From positions 165,983,962 to 166,047,961 of the forward strand of contig OY294068.1 of assembly GCA_958510875.1 (NCBI GenBank): a stretch of 64,000 nt of DNA. The letters are read 5' to 3'. The notes below the pieces were generated by a model. The model saw nothing but the letters and a program-made list of their open reading frames with translations. It ran no database searches and was not told where the DNA came from. This DNA is from Endomychus coccineus (Eukaryota > Arthropoda > Insecta > Coleoptera > Endomychidae). The translations under genes were made by a program, and so were the position numbers. Shown piece after piece: positions 41,480-53,019 of the stretch (within the stretch, counting starts at the first letter, position 1; each line of letters starts with the position of its first letter).

Positions 41480-42566
41480 TGGATCATGTGTGGACGCTCT
41501 TCTGCGTTTTCATTCCGTTTTAAGACTGCGCAGACAAAACGTGATGCAAAACGTATCGTCTGGAACCTGCTTTAGGAAACTCAGGACAAGATGAATAACG
41601 GAAAGGGGGAACAGGATATGAATAATCTCGTTTTGTGGGATTGATATAGGAAGTGTTGAGTTTCGGTTATCGCAGTAGATCAAATCACGTTAAATAAAAG
41701 AGCTATCATAACGTATGATCATTAATTGAAATATAACTCTTCCAATCAACGATATGGTCCAGATATAGATGCCGATGGACCGATGCTCAAATTCACCAGT
41801 AGATGGCAGACCTACTCAAATAATCATCAGAGAAACACAGATGCGGGTGTTTTTGAGATCTTCAAATTTGCGCGTCTCGTGCATTAGTTCCGTTTAGTAC
41901 CTACTACGGCTACAAGGTTTTAGGAAACAGTTTTGTATTCCAAAAATGTATTCACTTGAATCGGGATATATGGCCCAAGGTATATCCTCATGTAGCGGCC
42001 AAACGGTAAATCCAATCCACTTGAAATTTTGACCCAAACTGGATATGATGCTCTAAATTTACTGGTCGTACCTTGAGCTGTTTTTGAGTTATTGAGCGAT
42101 CCGTCGAAATACTCGACACTATTCGGTCGCATCTGCAGATGCGGCACCCAACAAAATGCTAGCTCGTTCTGTGGACGGCATCCGACAAAGGGGCCTTTCA
42201 CTAATTTACTTAAGACGGACTGGATGGAGCGAAGGGAACGAAGTCTTGCACTCGCTCCGTCTTAACCCTTCGGGCATGCGCAGCGTACTGTTTGACATCC
42301 TAGTAAGAAACCAAGATCAGTTACTTCGAAACGCCGAAATAATCGTTCGTTTTAGCTTGATACTCAAACAATTTCTGAAAATGTGAAAGCTTTGTTATAG
42401 AGCTCTATTGCAACCTGAAATAAAATAAATAAACAACAATAGCTACTTTAATCTGAACCGAGACGGCTTCACTTTTCATTGGTGCGCATGCGCATTTCAA
42501 GTAAAATGCAGACACCGCGCCCTCTCGCTTGTGGAAGAGTTACAAGCCAGAAAAGTCGCTTACGTG
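41480..42566. other. unassigned DNA with a small hairpin
   Basis: No gene was recognised. TTAAGACGGA at about 42209 faces TCCGTCTTAA at about 42258-42267 with further local pairing (GGAGCGAAGGG against CTCGCTCC), giving an imperfect hairpin of about 60 bp. The rest has no visible element ends. Confidence 0.45.
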
Positions 42567-43271
42567 CAGGGTTGAAAAAACCCGTTTCTTTTGTTTTTGG
42601 TTTAAATCGGGTTTATTTGGTTTAAACTATTTGAGTCTAAAGATTTTGGTAAAATTAATAAAACTATTCAAAAAATAATAGTAATATACAAACACAAAAA
42701 GTTATGCTACGATTTTTTATTATTATGCATACATAAATAAATAAGAAACGGTGAAAATACGTGAAATTAAAACTATTAGTTTATTAGTTAGTATTTTACT
42801 ACTAACTGAATTCAACTTAACGTAATAAAAGAAATACTTTATCTTAAAATTTTATAATATAAAAATATTCCACATTCAACCACTTAACCTTAAGAAAAAA
42901 ATAAAATTGTATTTCATTTTATTCATTCGTCTTTGTTATTACAAGAAATATTAAATTTTTTTTATAAAAGCACTGGCTTAGATGCTTTTTCAGATCCCGA
43001 CCTATTAGTTTCGATTGCACCAAACCAAATAAGGAGAAAACTCTTTCCACGCCAGCTGAAGATGCTTGGGCTGTTCGATGATACTCATAATGCTGTTATT
43101 AATTTTGTCAATATCATTTTTTTGGCTTTTCCACCACTCAATCGTAGTCACTTTTGATGTTCACTCCTTTCGAAAAAAAGAAAACCAGGTTTTTTTCTTA
43201 AAAAACCAGTTGGATTAAACCTCGGTTCAAACCGTGGTTAAAACCATACTGGTTTAAAGCTGCCAACAGTG
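42567..43271 (-). mobile_element. hAT-derived element (705 bp) with 8-bp target duplication
   Basis: It is flanked by CTTACGTG (42559-42566) and CTTACATG (43272-43279), an 8-bp duplication with one mismatch. The ends are CAGGGTTG and, inverted, CACTGTTG. The inner region includes runs around GGTTTAAA near both ends. It encodes only the C-terminal part of a hAT transposase on the minus strand. Confidence 0.8.
42920..43125 (-). pseudogene. hAT transposase C-terminal dimerisation domain
   Basis: The minus-strand frame gives QASSAGVERVFSLFGLVQSK, then LIGRDLKKHLSQCFYKKNLI and a stop. ASSAGVERVFS is the hallmark of the hAT C-terminal dimerisation domain, here in the BED-finger hAT style. Upstream residues (WWKSQKND) are out of frame. 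The catalytic domain and zinc finger are missing, so the 705-bp element is an internally deleted derivative. Its wording differs from the hAT at 28475-29290 (AERTFSSLK), so it is a separate lineage. Confidence 0.8.
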
Positions 43272-44184
43272 CTTACATGTAAGTAAGATATCTGTAAAGA
43301 GTTAATTTGTGTTCATAGTCATACGTATTAAGTAACTGGTAAATTGTAGCTGGTAGCTCACTCCTGGCCAACTATACCCCCACTGCGCAACAGACAATCG
43401 ATATACAAGGTTACTCTAGCGGAACAGCATATGTAGCTCATTTTCATTAAGCATGATATGACGTCATGGTTCAAGGTCAGCCATTGTTGTCAGGTTGAGC
43501 AGATTTTCAATGTTTTCAACGAACAATTTGATTCACTAAGCTGTTTAGAAACATAATTAGGAGTTCTTTGCTAATTATACCAAATAAGACAAATTATTTA
43601 TAATCTTAAATGTAATTATCAAACTGTTCGTGTTTACCAAATGTTTGAAGAAAATAAAGTACCTAACCTACATACTGTTTGTACTTCCACCTGAAAGACT
43701 TGGATAAAGATATGGAAAATTTACTTTCATCTTCAAGTCAATATTATCAATCCATACTATAATGTTAAAGTAAGCATTGTTATTTATGGAAACAAACATT
43801 CAAAATACCCGATTATCAAAATATTCAAGTCAATGCACGATTTTTAAATCTACTTTCGATTATCTCAGTAGCACTAATTTAGTAGGACGAATATATTTCA
43901 ACAAATATTAGAATCCATTTTTGGAGTCGTAGAAGTGGGAAGATCATTTTTCAAATTACTTATCCTATCATGAAGAAGTGTATTTCATTTCCTGTTGAAT
44001 ACTTATGAATTGATGATATTGATATAGGTAAATTTCGTTCAACAAATTATAGGAAATAAATAGCTTATTTACTTTGGTAGCACCACATTCATCACTCATT
44101 AGTTGAACGAAAACCAAGTGGAAGTTGAAAGAAAATATACTTGACAAGATTCGTTTCAGTTACATCTTGCATATATTTTACTAG
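43272..44184. other. unassigned AT-rich DNA
   Basis: Nothing supported. Confidence 0.4.
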
Positions 44185-45870
44185 AAGTTCATTTATTTAT
44201 TTATTTATTTAGATTACACTCATTCAACAGGCATAGAGCCCAATTACAAAATTAGGAATAGCACAAGATAAGATATTCAAGAAAATATTATAACAGGCAT
44301 AGAAATTAGACTGAGATAACATAACATTCTAAGAACAGAACATAATCATATAACTAGAACCAAAATTGAACAAAGAAGAGAGAAAATACAATCTATAGAG
44401 TACTGAGGATTGCACGAAACGCTTCAGACCTCAGATAAGTCAAACTACATGTGAATAGATCGACCCGCATATGTATGTTATTGTAAGCTCTGCACATGCC
44501 ACCGATTGGCGAGCACTTGCTTATGTTCATTCTCGGTGAGGGCAAGTAAAAATATAAATTAAGTCTGGACTCAAATCTAGGCTCATGAAAACACAAAGCT
44601 ATACCCGACCTGGATCTCCGGTAAGCCAAGCTGTCGAAAGAAAACCTGGAGAGTAAATCGGTATGCGGATAGCCAATAACAGGGTAGATATTGTCACATA
44701 AAACCAAGATATTTGAGAAATCTGCGTTAAATGCTTTCCACAGAGACAACATGAATCTGGTAGAATGGAGACCATATCAAGGACGCATATTCCAACCGTG
44801 ATCTTACAAATGTATTAAAGAGAAGAATAGATGTCTGAATCTCGGAAAACTCCCTAGATCATCTCAGAACAAATCCCAACATCTTAGACGCTTTGGCGCA
44901 CATATGACTGAAATGATCAATGAATGATAATCTTCTGTCAAAGATAACACCAAGGTCACAGAACGTCTTCGGTCTATTCAAGACACAGGCGTCCAGGGTA
45001 TATTCGTATAGAACGTCATTGGACTTCAACGAGAATGTCAAGGCAGCATACTTACCCACATTAAGAGGCAACATATTCTTCAAACACCATGCATTCACAG
45101 CTGACAGATTGTATTGAAGTCTGAGACTGTCACCGAGATCGGATACCCCGAAATATATTTTGATGTCATCGACATACAAAAGATGGGAGACATCCAAGAC
45201 CGCCAAGAAGCCATCAATGAACATAATGAGAAATAGAAGGCCAATAATTAGCCCCTATGGCACCCCTCAAGTAGCAAAAATGTCGGCCGATCTTCGACCA
45301 CGATAATACACAAAGTGTTTTCTTGACAGGTAAGATTTTGAAAAGAAAAGAAGATCAGCAGAGAAACCAAATTTGCCAAGTTTATTAAGAAGAATGCCGT
45401 GATCTAGTCTGTCCAGCGCTTTAGAAAAGTCTAAGTAGAGAACATCCGTCTGCAGTTCCTTGTCAATAGCCTATAAAATATAGTCTGTAATACAGATACA
45501 GATCAGATTGGTAGTTGTGGAGCAACCCAATACTAAGCCATGTTGCTGCTCAGATATCAACGATTTGAGGTTGAAATATATTAAGTTCGAAAGAAGGATT
45601 AAATAACTATCTGTCTGTAGTCTGTGACGTTGGAAGCATCTCCTTTCTAAGGAATAGGAATGGACTTAGATGCTTTCCAAGCAGAAGGAAATGTATTTTT
45701 TTCAGCGTAAAATTAAATAGGAAGACGAAAGTACGCGAAATGATGCCAGCGCAGTCTCGAACTAAATATGCGAGAATTTCATCCGGACCAGAAGTGCGCT
45801 TGGGCTCAATCTTTAGTAGAGCCTTGAACACATCGTTCTCTTCAAACCAGGACATGTTAAACACAACTAT
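44185..45870 (-). pseudogene. non-LTR reverse transcriptase relic, minus strand
   Basis: In element order: 45864-45607 gives FEENDVFKALLKIEPKRTSG and PDEI (the GPDGI finger motif), then across a frameshift near 45450 LYLDFSKALDRLDHGILLNK (catalytic Asp region), a stretch with GVP damaged near 45255, and LLYVDDIKIYF (YVDD catalytic pair) at 45170. It continues with FCDLGVIFDRRLSFIDH (~44950) and the C-terminal part at 44752-44393 (CFHEPRFESRLNLYF). The element ends in an AAAT-type tail at about 44190-44215. The endonuclease is missing. A jockey-superclade element, 5' truncated and mutated. Confidence 0.8.
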
Positions 45871-46049
45871 ATAGGAAATGAAACTTCTGATAACTAATAG
45901 TTTCGAATAAAGGTATAAAAATTAAACTTCAGAAGAGTATAGCTTTAAATCGATACCATTTATTTGTATTACATTTTCTGTTGTGAGTGTTAAACTTGAG
46001 GTTATTGCACTAGCACATCAGAATAATGAATATTACTCGACTGCCTTAA

Positions 46050-46445
46050 ACACTACAGCTCCTAATACCCTCCAAGAGTTGGGCAGTGAAAACAGACTGT
46101 CTTTAGCCTGAGTACCAAGCCACACAGGCTACAAAGGAACAAAGAGACTGATTCACTGGCCCGAGAAAAAGCACGTAGGGCTCTAATTGGTCCAGAACGC
46201 TTCTGTGGTAAAGCGAAAGAGCTGTGCAGATCATATAACAGTACTTGGTTGAAAAATCAATCTCGATAATGGCGCAACAAGGCGCCGGGAATGAGACAGG
46301 CCAAAGATTTCATTAAAGAACCATCGCCAAAATTTACGGAGTACCTACTAAGCCAGAATAGAAGATCAACTAGAATCATGGTTGTGCTTCTGACAGGGCT
46401 TTGTAGACTCAACAAACACATGAACTATCATAGTGCCACTACCTA
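46050..46445 (+). pseudogene. RNase H fragment of a non-LTR element
   Basis: The frame reads LQELGSENRLSLA, stop, VPSHTGYKGTKR (family: WVPGHxGIxGNExADxLA), then SLAREKARRALIGPERFCG in the next frame and WRNKAPGMRQAKDFIKEPSP. These are the second half of the RNase H domain and its C-terminal extension. The first half with the DSK motif is absent. Frameshifts and a stop are present. It abuts, but is not in frame with, the reverse transcriptase that begins at 46449, and the two come from different lineages. Confidence 0.7.
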
Positions 46446-46448
46446 AGA

Positions 46449-48170
46449 TTGAGACTCCAACTGAACATGGTCATTTTAAGAGCTATTAGCATTTTGCCAG
46501 TCCTATCAAAGGTTCTTGAGAAGATTATTAACATACAACTGAGGAGCTATCTAATGATTAACAATATACTTCCCAAAGTTCAGTCTGAATTTAGACCTCA
46601 GCAAAGCTGCACGACCGCACTTCTTTCAGTTAGCGACGATATTTTGACGGCAACGGATCAAGGACTTTGCACTGTATTGATAATATTAGACTTCAGCAAG
46701 ACCTTTGATACAATCCGTCATGATGTCTCTTTTGCTGGCTATTCTCGGCTATATTGGCTTGGGTGCGGGTGCATTGGATTTGTTTGGATCATATTTGAAG
46801 GATAGGAGACAAATGGTTGTCTTGGGTGAGGCCGCTTCGGATACGGTCGATGTTAGACTAGGAGTTCCTCAGGGTTCTATCCTGGGACATCTGTTGTTTG
46901 CTATTTATACTTATATCTCTCCGAGTTGTTCAAAACACTGCCGAGTGCATAATTATGCTGACGATACCCAGATTTATCACTCTTTCTCGGTATCCGAAGT
47001 AGAAGATGCTCTACAGAAAATTAATGGAGATTTACAGTTAATAGCGGATATATTTCTGAACCATTCTCTCTGCCTTAGTCCAAGAAAGTCAACGGCATTA
47101 TTGTTCTGTAGCAATGCTAATTATAACGTGGTACGGAGTCAAATTAAGCTACAGATAGATAACACACCGGTTCCTTTGGTAGACGGGGGCGAGGAATCTT
47201 GGTCTCGTTATGGACAACTGTTTTAGGTATAGAGAACAATTAAAGCTTTGTAACAAAAGGGCTTGTGCTAACTCGAGGATGTTGTATCCACATCGAGGGT
47301 ATCTCCCTTTCGCTGTTAAGGCAATGTTTTGTGAGTCATTGGTTTTGTCGCAGTTTAATTATTGCTCATCAGTTTTTTTCCATGCTTGGATGTAGTCTCT
47401 CTTGCAAAAATACGAAGGACACAGAATAGTTATTTGCGTTATATATTTGGTATTAGAAAATACTAGCACATTTTCCATAGATTAGGTGAGCTTAAATGGT
47501 TGCATATTGAGGAAAGTAGGCGTCAATCAGCCTGTTTGAACCATTCAGTTGTAATTTCTCAGGTACCTCTGTATCTACATAGTAGAATCACATATAGAAC
47601 TGATGTGCATAACATAAATATTGACATGATATCGGTACCTCGTCATAGGTTGTCACTTTTTAAATCTTGCTTTAGTTACCAGGTGTATTCACTATACAGC
47701 GGGTTGCCTGCGTTTGCCAGGGAATTAAATAGGAAGGGGTTTAAAAGATATATGTTCGATGTTTTGGTTAGTGTTCATTGGGGGACATGGTGAATGTGCG
47801 ATTGCTGGAGTTTGATTATTTGTTGTTTTATTGGATATTATTGTTATTATTTTATTGTGTTATTATTTACGTTTATATTTTAGACTTGTAAAGTTGGCCG
47901 TATAACTGGGGTTTAATTTTGGATTTTGCACCTGCAGGTTGATATAATCCGGTTGATATTGCATTATATTTGTTTTCTTTTTATGTTTCAAATTAGAGTT
48001 CAAGTGGTAGAACAGAGGATGACTATTCGTATTCATCCATCTAAACTTCGCCCTAAGGTTCATACAAGTTAACTAGTTTCTTTTTTTCTTTTGTGATATT
48101 TACTTGCATATTCTATGTATAATTTCTTGTGTGAATAAAGACGTATCATTATTATTATTATTATTATTAC
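46449..48170 (+). pseudogene. non-LTR reverse transcriptase relic, plus strand
   Basis: ISILPVLSKVLEKIINIQLR and FRPQQSCTTALLSV (fingers) lead to IILDFSKTFDTI (catalytic Asp). After a frameshift near 46725 come LGAGALDLFGSYLKDRR, LGVPQGSILGHLLFAIY and HNYADDTQIYHSF (YADD pair). The thumb and C-terminal parts continue at 47210-47395 (CESLVLSQFNYCSSVFF) and 47500-47793 (SVPRHRLSLFKSCFSYQ, YSGLPAF). The element closes with GAATAAAGACGTATC and an ATT tail at 48145-48170. 5' truncated at about 46449 with at least four frame changes. The tail style resembles the intact element at 37.5 kb but the protein differs. Confidence 0.85.
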
Positions 48171-49054
48171 ATTCAGCCAATGTATTCATGGTTATGTCCA
48201 AATACACATAATCTTAACAGACCAACCACTTTTCTATCTCTCACTTTTTCTGAAATCACAATTCGTTACAACGAAAAGTGAACAACCATGTTTGAATAAA
48301 TTTCCAAGAATCTCACGTTATTCATGACGCTCCAGAACTCGATACTGTGGCTGAACGTATTTAACTTGTCAACAACAATCAAATTGTACAATTAATGATG
48401 TTCGAACTAATAAAAAAACATCAAGGCGAACGTGCATCAGAAAAGATCGAAACGGTTAACTTTTTCCAACGAATCTATAAGAATGAAAAATTGAAGGTAT
48501 GCTTGATAACCAGGTAGAAGGTATATCTCGTTCATTTCAATCGAGGAAAGACCTTTTCATAAAGTGCATTTATAAATTATAAGGTTGATTTTAACAGCAA
48601 AATACATACCCCCTTGCATCACTATTGTACGTGTAATCAATACGTTCCGCTTGCGACATTAAACACATAAACATCGATTTTTTTCCCGAAGAGTTTAATT
48701 GTGTAATAACACCTCACTAATGATCATTAATTGGTGTAATTGCTGGTACAAAGGCGCCGCCATCAGATACGATCGTAAACTTTTGTTCGCTTTATGAGAT
48801 GTACTTGTTTAATTAGTGCTGGCTCTTTTGTTCCTTCTACACTGGAAAATCAATCATTGACACGTAGCGCACAAAATTTCATTTGTAATATATTCGATGT
48901 TGCCGGTCTTCAAGTGCTAAATACGCCCACCTAGTCATCCTGATTTTGTTCAGTATTTGTACTTCATTTACAATCTAACACGAGTTATGTACACCGAGTA
49001 GACATATTCTTTTGCCTCCCTCACTATTGTAGTATTCAAAATATATTCAAATTT
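48171..49054. other. unassigned AT-rich DNA
   Basis: No supported feature. Confidence 0.4.
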
Positions 49055-49101
49055 CAGTGGCAGCTCGTGAGTTATGAAAGAGGGTGGGCACAAGAAAAAA
49101 C

Positions 49102-49296
49102 TTATTTAATGGCTTGGACACCATTTGTCTTACAACTCATAACGGACGCCCCTTCGTAACTTTGAGCGATTAGTTTATTGTTATAAGACCCAGAATGAGA
49201 ATTTAAAATAGTTTGCAATTGATTCAGAAATGTTTTTGCTAATACATCAGCATTATGTCCACCCGGCTTCAAAAGGTGCGGCATCAAACTCGGCAC
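49102..49296 (-). pseudogene. hAT transposase (ZMYM1-like) core, downstream piece
   Basis: The frame gives LKPGGHNADVLAKTFLNQLQ, then KLIAQSYEGASVMSCKTNGV and QAIK. The Q-x-Y-D/E-G-A-x-x-M block is a conserved core motif of hAT transposases of the ZMYM1-like group. The usual Asp is Glu here (YEGA), which may reflect decay. It continues the piece at 51140-51310, interrupted by the MULE. The remaining catalytic core and the C-terminal dimerisation domain are not found before the element end at 49055. Confidence 0.75.
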
Positions 49297-51136
49297 ATCC
49301 TAATCTTTTAATCCTAATGCATTTTAAATTATATTTTTACAACTACGAACTCGGCATAAAGTTGTTGCAGGTATCTAACCCCTGTAACAGGTACCTAACT
49401 AACTATATTTTGTTTTGTAGGTATATCAATTTTCATAAGTACATATTCATTTGTAGTGTAAAGTTGATGGTCTATTTACTCATAATTGTGAAAAAGTGTA
49501 AAAATGGCGAAAATAAATCATAGTAGTTTTTCGGATTTAAGTGAAATGTTCAGTCAAAGACGAAAACTTCTCTTAGTTTACGAGAACTATCAGTTTAAAG
49601 AACATAACAGAAAATTAGCTTCCTGAGAAACTAAGTGGAGGTGCATCAAAGATAAATGTAAAGCAAATTTTCATACTTTAGGTGAGTCAGAAAGTCGAGT
49701 TATAACATCATAATCATGAACCAGAACTAACAAATGTGTTGCAAAGACAAGTGTTAAGTCATTGTTTGAAGAGAAAAGCCGAAAGTGATATAACAGAAAA
49801 ACCTTCCAAAATCATTAGAATGGAGCTAGCAAAATAATGTGTCTTTAAACAATTTGATAATAAGTGATCTACAATGTGCTAGAATAAACATTTACACTGC
49901 ACGTCGGAAATTGTTGCCAGCTTTGCCAAAATCACTATCGGAGGTTCATGAAGCTTTGAATGAACTTCAACCAAAAACCAACAGAAATGAAGACTTCATA
50001 ATTGTTAATGATTCATCCGAAAATTTAGTGATATTTAGCTGTAAAAGTAATTTAAAGTTTTTATGTGAATCAAAAATTATTTATATGGACGGTACATTTT
50101 CTTACTGCACAAAATATTTCCCACGAATGTTTACGATACATGGTTTTTTTAACGGCCATTATGTACCATTCGTATTTTGTTTATTGAAAGACATAAGTGA
50201 AAAAACATATAGGCTTTGCATATCAAAAATTAAAGAGTATTGTGATTATATAAAAATCAAATTTGTACCAGAAGAAATAGTAGTAGATTTTGAGATATCT
50301 ATTCATAATGCAGTGTTATAAATTTATCCAAATGCTACAATTACTGGGTGTCATGCTTAACTCAAGCATGGTACAGAAAAAATCAAAATCTTGGTTTATC
50401 AAAAGAATACCAAGACAAACATTCTGAGATTGGAAAGTGACTCCATTATTGTTTTGGTCTTTTATTTTTGGAACAAAAGGACGTTGGCCATTTTTATTTT
50501 TTTGAGCTCTACGAAGTTAATCCAGTAGATGAAAGATGAAAAATTTCTGATTACCTTCTCGAAAATTATTTGACAGATAATTCGAAATTTCCACCACATA
50601 TATGGGCTAATGCCTCTGCTGTATTAAATAAAACAACAAATGCTTGCTAATCGTTTCATTCCCATTTTAATGCATCCATGTACCAAACGCATCCTTCTTT
50701 ATTTATTTTTGTAGACGCACATCTTGAAGTACAAACTGAAATCTATATTAAATGCAAGTGTTAACGAAATTCATAAATTTAAAAATACTGAGAAACGTCA
50801 TAATTTTGTTAATTCTAAAATTATAGAATATAAAAATAGTAAGTTGTCCAAACTGCAATATGTTAAAATAAAATCGCATTATTATGCAATTAATTAAAAT
50901 AGTACAGTGTAAATATAATTTTGAATATGTTCTTCCTATGTACCTATATGTATTACGTATAGTTTAAATTAATAAATTTTGTTTTAATATTACATCAGTC
51001 TATTTCTTGCCAAGCAGAGGGAGGTATTATTATCCATGTGCCGAGTTTAAACATTTTAAAAGTGAATCTTTTAATCTCTGTGCCGAGCTTGACTATTTTT
51101 ATTTCGTATACCTGAGACAGACATGTGCCGAGTTTG
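49285..51136 (+). mobile_element. MULE element (about 1.85 kb) with reiterated terminal motif
   Basis: The left end CAAACTCGGCACAT and right end ATGTGCCGAGTTTG are inverted copies. The core motif CTCGGCA recurs inside the left end at about 49350, and TGTGCCGAG recurs at about 51039 and 51080 inside the right end, giving iterated terminal motifs. Clear target duplications were not found (left flank GGTGCGGCAT, right flank TATTACTCCT). The interior encodes a broken FLYWCH-MULE protein. Confidence 0.75.
49504..50770 (+). pseudogene. MULE transposase with N-terminal FLYWCH zinc finger
   Basis: The start at 49504 gives MAKINHSSFSDLSEMFSQRR, then the FLYWCH finger: KLLLVYENYQFKEHNRKLAS, an in-frame TGA, TKWRCIKDKCKANF and SHNHEP. 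The long open part (49839-50321) holds the MULE catalytic region: KIIYMDGTFSYCTKYFPRMF (first catalytic Asp in MDGTF), then GHYVPFVFCLLKDISEKTYR, EEIVVDFEISIHNAV (second Asp in VDFE). After frameshifts the C-terminal helical part follows: VGHFYFFELYEVNPVDER, DYLLENYLTDNSKFPPHIWA and SFHSHFNASMY. One stop in the finger and several frameshifts make it inactive. Confidence 0.85.
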
Positions 51137-51139
51137 TAT

Positions 51140-51310
51140 TACTCCTTAAAAAGAGACCAAAAGCGTTCGAAAATTTGTCCATTAAACACGTGTCGAATAA
51201 TAACAACCATTTGCTGATGATTAGATGTATCTGTAGTTACATCGGCCTCCAAAGCAATGAAATTTGCAGATTTAATTTCTCTTAATATTTCCTGCTTTCA
51301 AATTTGCAAC
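51140..51310 (-). pseudogene. hAT transposase (ZMYM1-like), upstream piece
   Basis: The minus strand reads SANFIALEADVTTDTSNHQQ, then MVVIIRHVFNGQIFERFWSL. This is the FSIMADETTDxSxxEQLSIVxR motif of ZMYM1-like hAT proteins, containing the first catalytic Asp region (EADVTTD). The protein resumes after the MULE insertion at 49296. Confidence 0.75.
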
Positions 51311-51364
51311 ATTGAATATAGCAATTAATTCTGAATAGTATTTGAGCCGCCTTTAAACACTTGT

Positions 51365-52005
51365 GAACCCGAATGTCCAGATCTTCAAGAGCATGCAGAA
51401 AAGTTTAAAGAAAATATTTTGAAATTGAAGATTTATTGGAATACGGATGCCAGTTGTTACTGGTTTTATGTAGTGCAACATTAAACTTCTGCAAGTCTAG
51501 CATACCTGTACAATACCAGGTACCAACTTTAGGAATCTAATATGTATTGTACCAACATTAGGCGCCTTTATGGAACATTTCAAACGTGTCTACCTCCAGG
51601 TTCAAAATTGTATGTTGTCAAACATTGTCAAACCGATACAGACATGATGGAGGAGGTCAGTACGGGCGAGGAAGATAATGTCAACAATCACTTAGTACCT
51701 TCCAAGTGGGGCTGGAAATAGGTCAATCAATATTTTGAGCCAATTCCTATGACACAAGCAACAGCACCAGAAGAACTTATGAATATTATTTCTTGCGGGT
51801 CCCTGACTGATTGCGGAAAATTAAGTGGATGTAGGAAAAGTGAATTTACCTGCTTGATGGCATGCAAAAAGTGCAATGGGATCAACTGTTCAAATTTTGA
51901 ATTACCCGAAACCCTACAATGAGAGAGTGAATCAAATGATGAAATTGCTGAGCAGTTAGATCCAAATGATGTCGGTACTAATGTTAATCAAAATGAAAAT
52001 AAATG
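51365..52005 (+). pseudogene. C-terminal Cys-rich region of an uncharacterised repeat-associated protein
   Basis: The readable part is HLVPSKWGWK, stop, VNQYFEPIPMTQATAPEELM, then SCGSLTDCGKLSGCRKSEFT and CLMACKKCNGINCSNFELPE. The pattern W-G-W...xP-I-P...APEELL followed by C-x-C-K-x-G-C...C-G-C-R-K-x-G-x-x-C...C-x-x-C-x-G-x-x-C-x-N is a Cys-rich C-terminus I recognise from multi-copy hypothetical proteins in invertebrate genomes. I do not know its molecular function. Several expected Cys are altered and a stop precedes VNQYF, so this is a decayed fragment. An upstream piece (YGTFQTCLPP-like) is in another frame. Confidence 0.5.
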
Positions 52006-52009
52006 AAAC

Positions 52010-52240
52010 TTACCATGTAAAAGTTATTGTAAAAATGATAAAATTCAAAAATAGTTAAGTATCCATAATAATAATAATGTTAGTAGTAATAATAATTAGT
52101 AATATTAATTAAAATGATAAGAAGAATATAAATATTCTAATGTATAATGAAAGATTTTATTTTATATATATTAAATGTTCGTTTCAATTTGACAAAATTT
52201 ATGTCTATCATTTATAATCTCTTCATATCTGCCTTATTTT
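52010..52240. other. AT-rich low-complexity DNA
   Basis: Runs of AATAATAAT and TATATA-type sequence. No feature. Confidence 0.5.
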
Positions 52241-52249
52241 TTTGAATTA

Positions 52250-52750
52250 GCACTTTAGATTCATACTCAGCGATCTCGAAAACCCCCATATACCAATTCT
52301 CAACTCTTTTGATGCAATATTAAAAAGTTGCAATGATGCACCTTAAATCTATTCTATTATGCAATCTATCATTTTTCTGATAACTTTGACTACAGATTCC
52401 TAATAATTGACTTCGAAAACCCCTATACACCAATTTTCAACTAATTTCATGTAATATTTAAAAAGTGCAACCGATAGTGCAACTTAAATTGCATTTAATT
52501 ATGCAATCTATCAATTTTCTAATAACTTCGGATTCGTAATCAGCGACCTCGAAAACCCTCGAGTACCAATTTTCAGCTAATTTCAGAAAATTTGAAAGAA
52601 ATTCAGAAAATAATAATGATAATAAAATGAATTTTTCAATGCAATTGAAATATTTTACAATCATTTCGATGTCAGATTCCCATTCAGGGACCTTAAAACC
52701 CCCTAACTACAAGTTTTCGAGCAATTACAAGCGAAATTCAGAGATTGCAT
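52250..52750. repeat. degenerate tandem repeat related to the foldback arm unit
   Basis: About four copies with period near 135-140 bp, marked by CGAAAACCC at about 52273, 52411 and 52548 and AAAACCCCC at 52692. Each is followed by TACCAATTTTCA-type sequence. The core CGACCTCGAAAACCCTCGAG resembles CGACCCCGAAAACCCCCGAG of the 142-bp units at 39-40.6 kb, so the two are distantly related. Confidence 0.6.
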
Positions 52751-52879
52751 TAAAAAGTGGAGTAAAATGCATTTAAAAAATTTGAGCATCAAACGCCCCA
52801 CTCAAACGCATACCACAAAGTAGTCGAACACCTATCTTCTATCTATCCAAATAACGTTTTTCCAATGTTTTTCCTAAAT

Positions 52880-52915
52880 ACAACCTAACGTACACGTTAG
52901 GTCTTCCTCATCATC
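52880..52915 (-). repeat. short palindrome next to CTGATGATGATGA
   Basis: ACCTAACGT and ACGTTAGGT are perfect inverted arms with two central bases. On the minus strand CTGATGATGATGAGG precedes them. The layout recalls a Penelope tail with hammerhead, but no GAAA core is present, so I call only a palindrome. Confidence 0.4.
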
Positions 52916-53019
52916 ATCAGATTACAGATCTATCTAAGAGTTATATAACGAAAAAAAAATATGTTGAAGCCTTCCAAAAATAGTGAGTTCATAGTATTAT
53001 GGGAAGTGCTAGTAAAAGA

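Larger units (their letters stand above)
49055..51370 (-). mobile_element. hAT relic split by a MULE insertion
   Basis: The element end CAGTGGCAGCTCGTGAG at 49055 matches the 605-bp element at 3388. Minus-strand hAT coding lies on both sides of the MULE: 51310-51140 and 49296-49102. They join in protein order across the insertion, so the MULE landed in the hAT gene. The 5' end of the hAT is not visible. Confidence 0.75.

Noticed and set aside
52880..52925. Possible fourth hammerhead: CTGATGATGATGAGG followed by a palindrome on the minus strand
   Set aside because: No GAAA core between the stem and the palindrome and no pairable stem I, so only a palindrome is reported.
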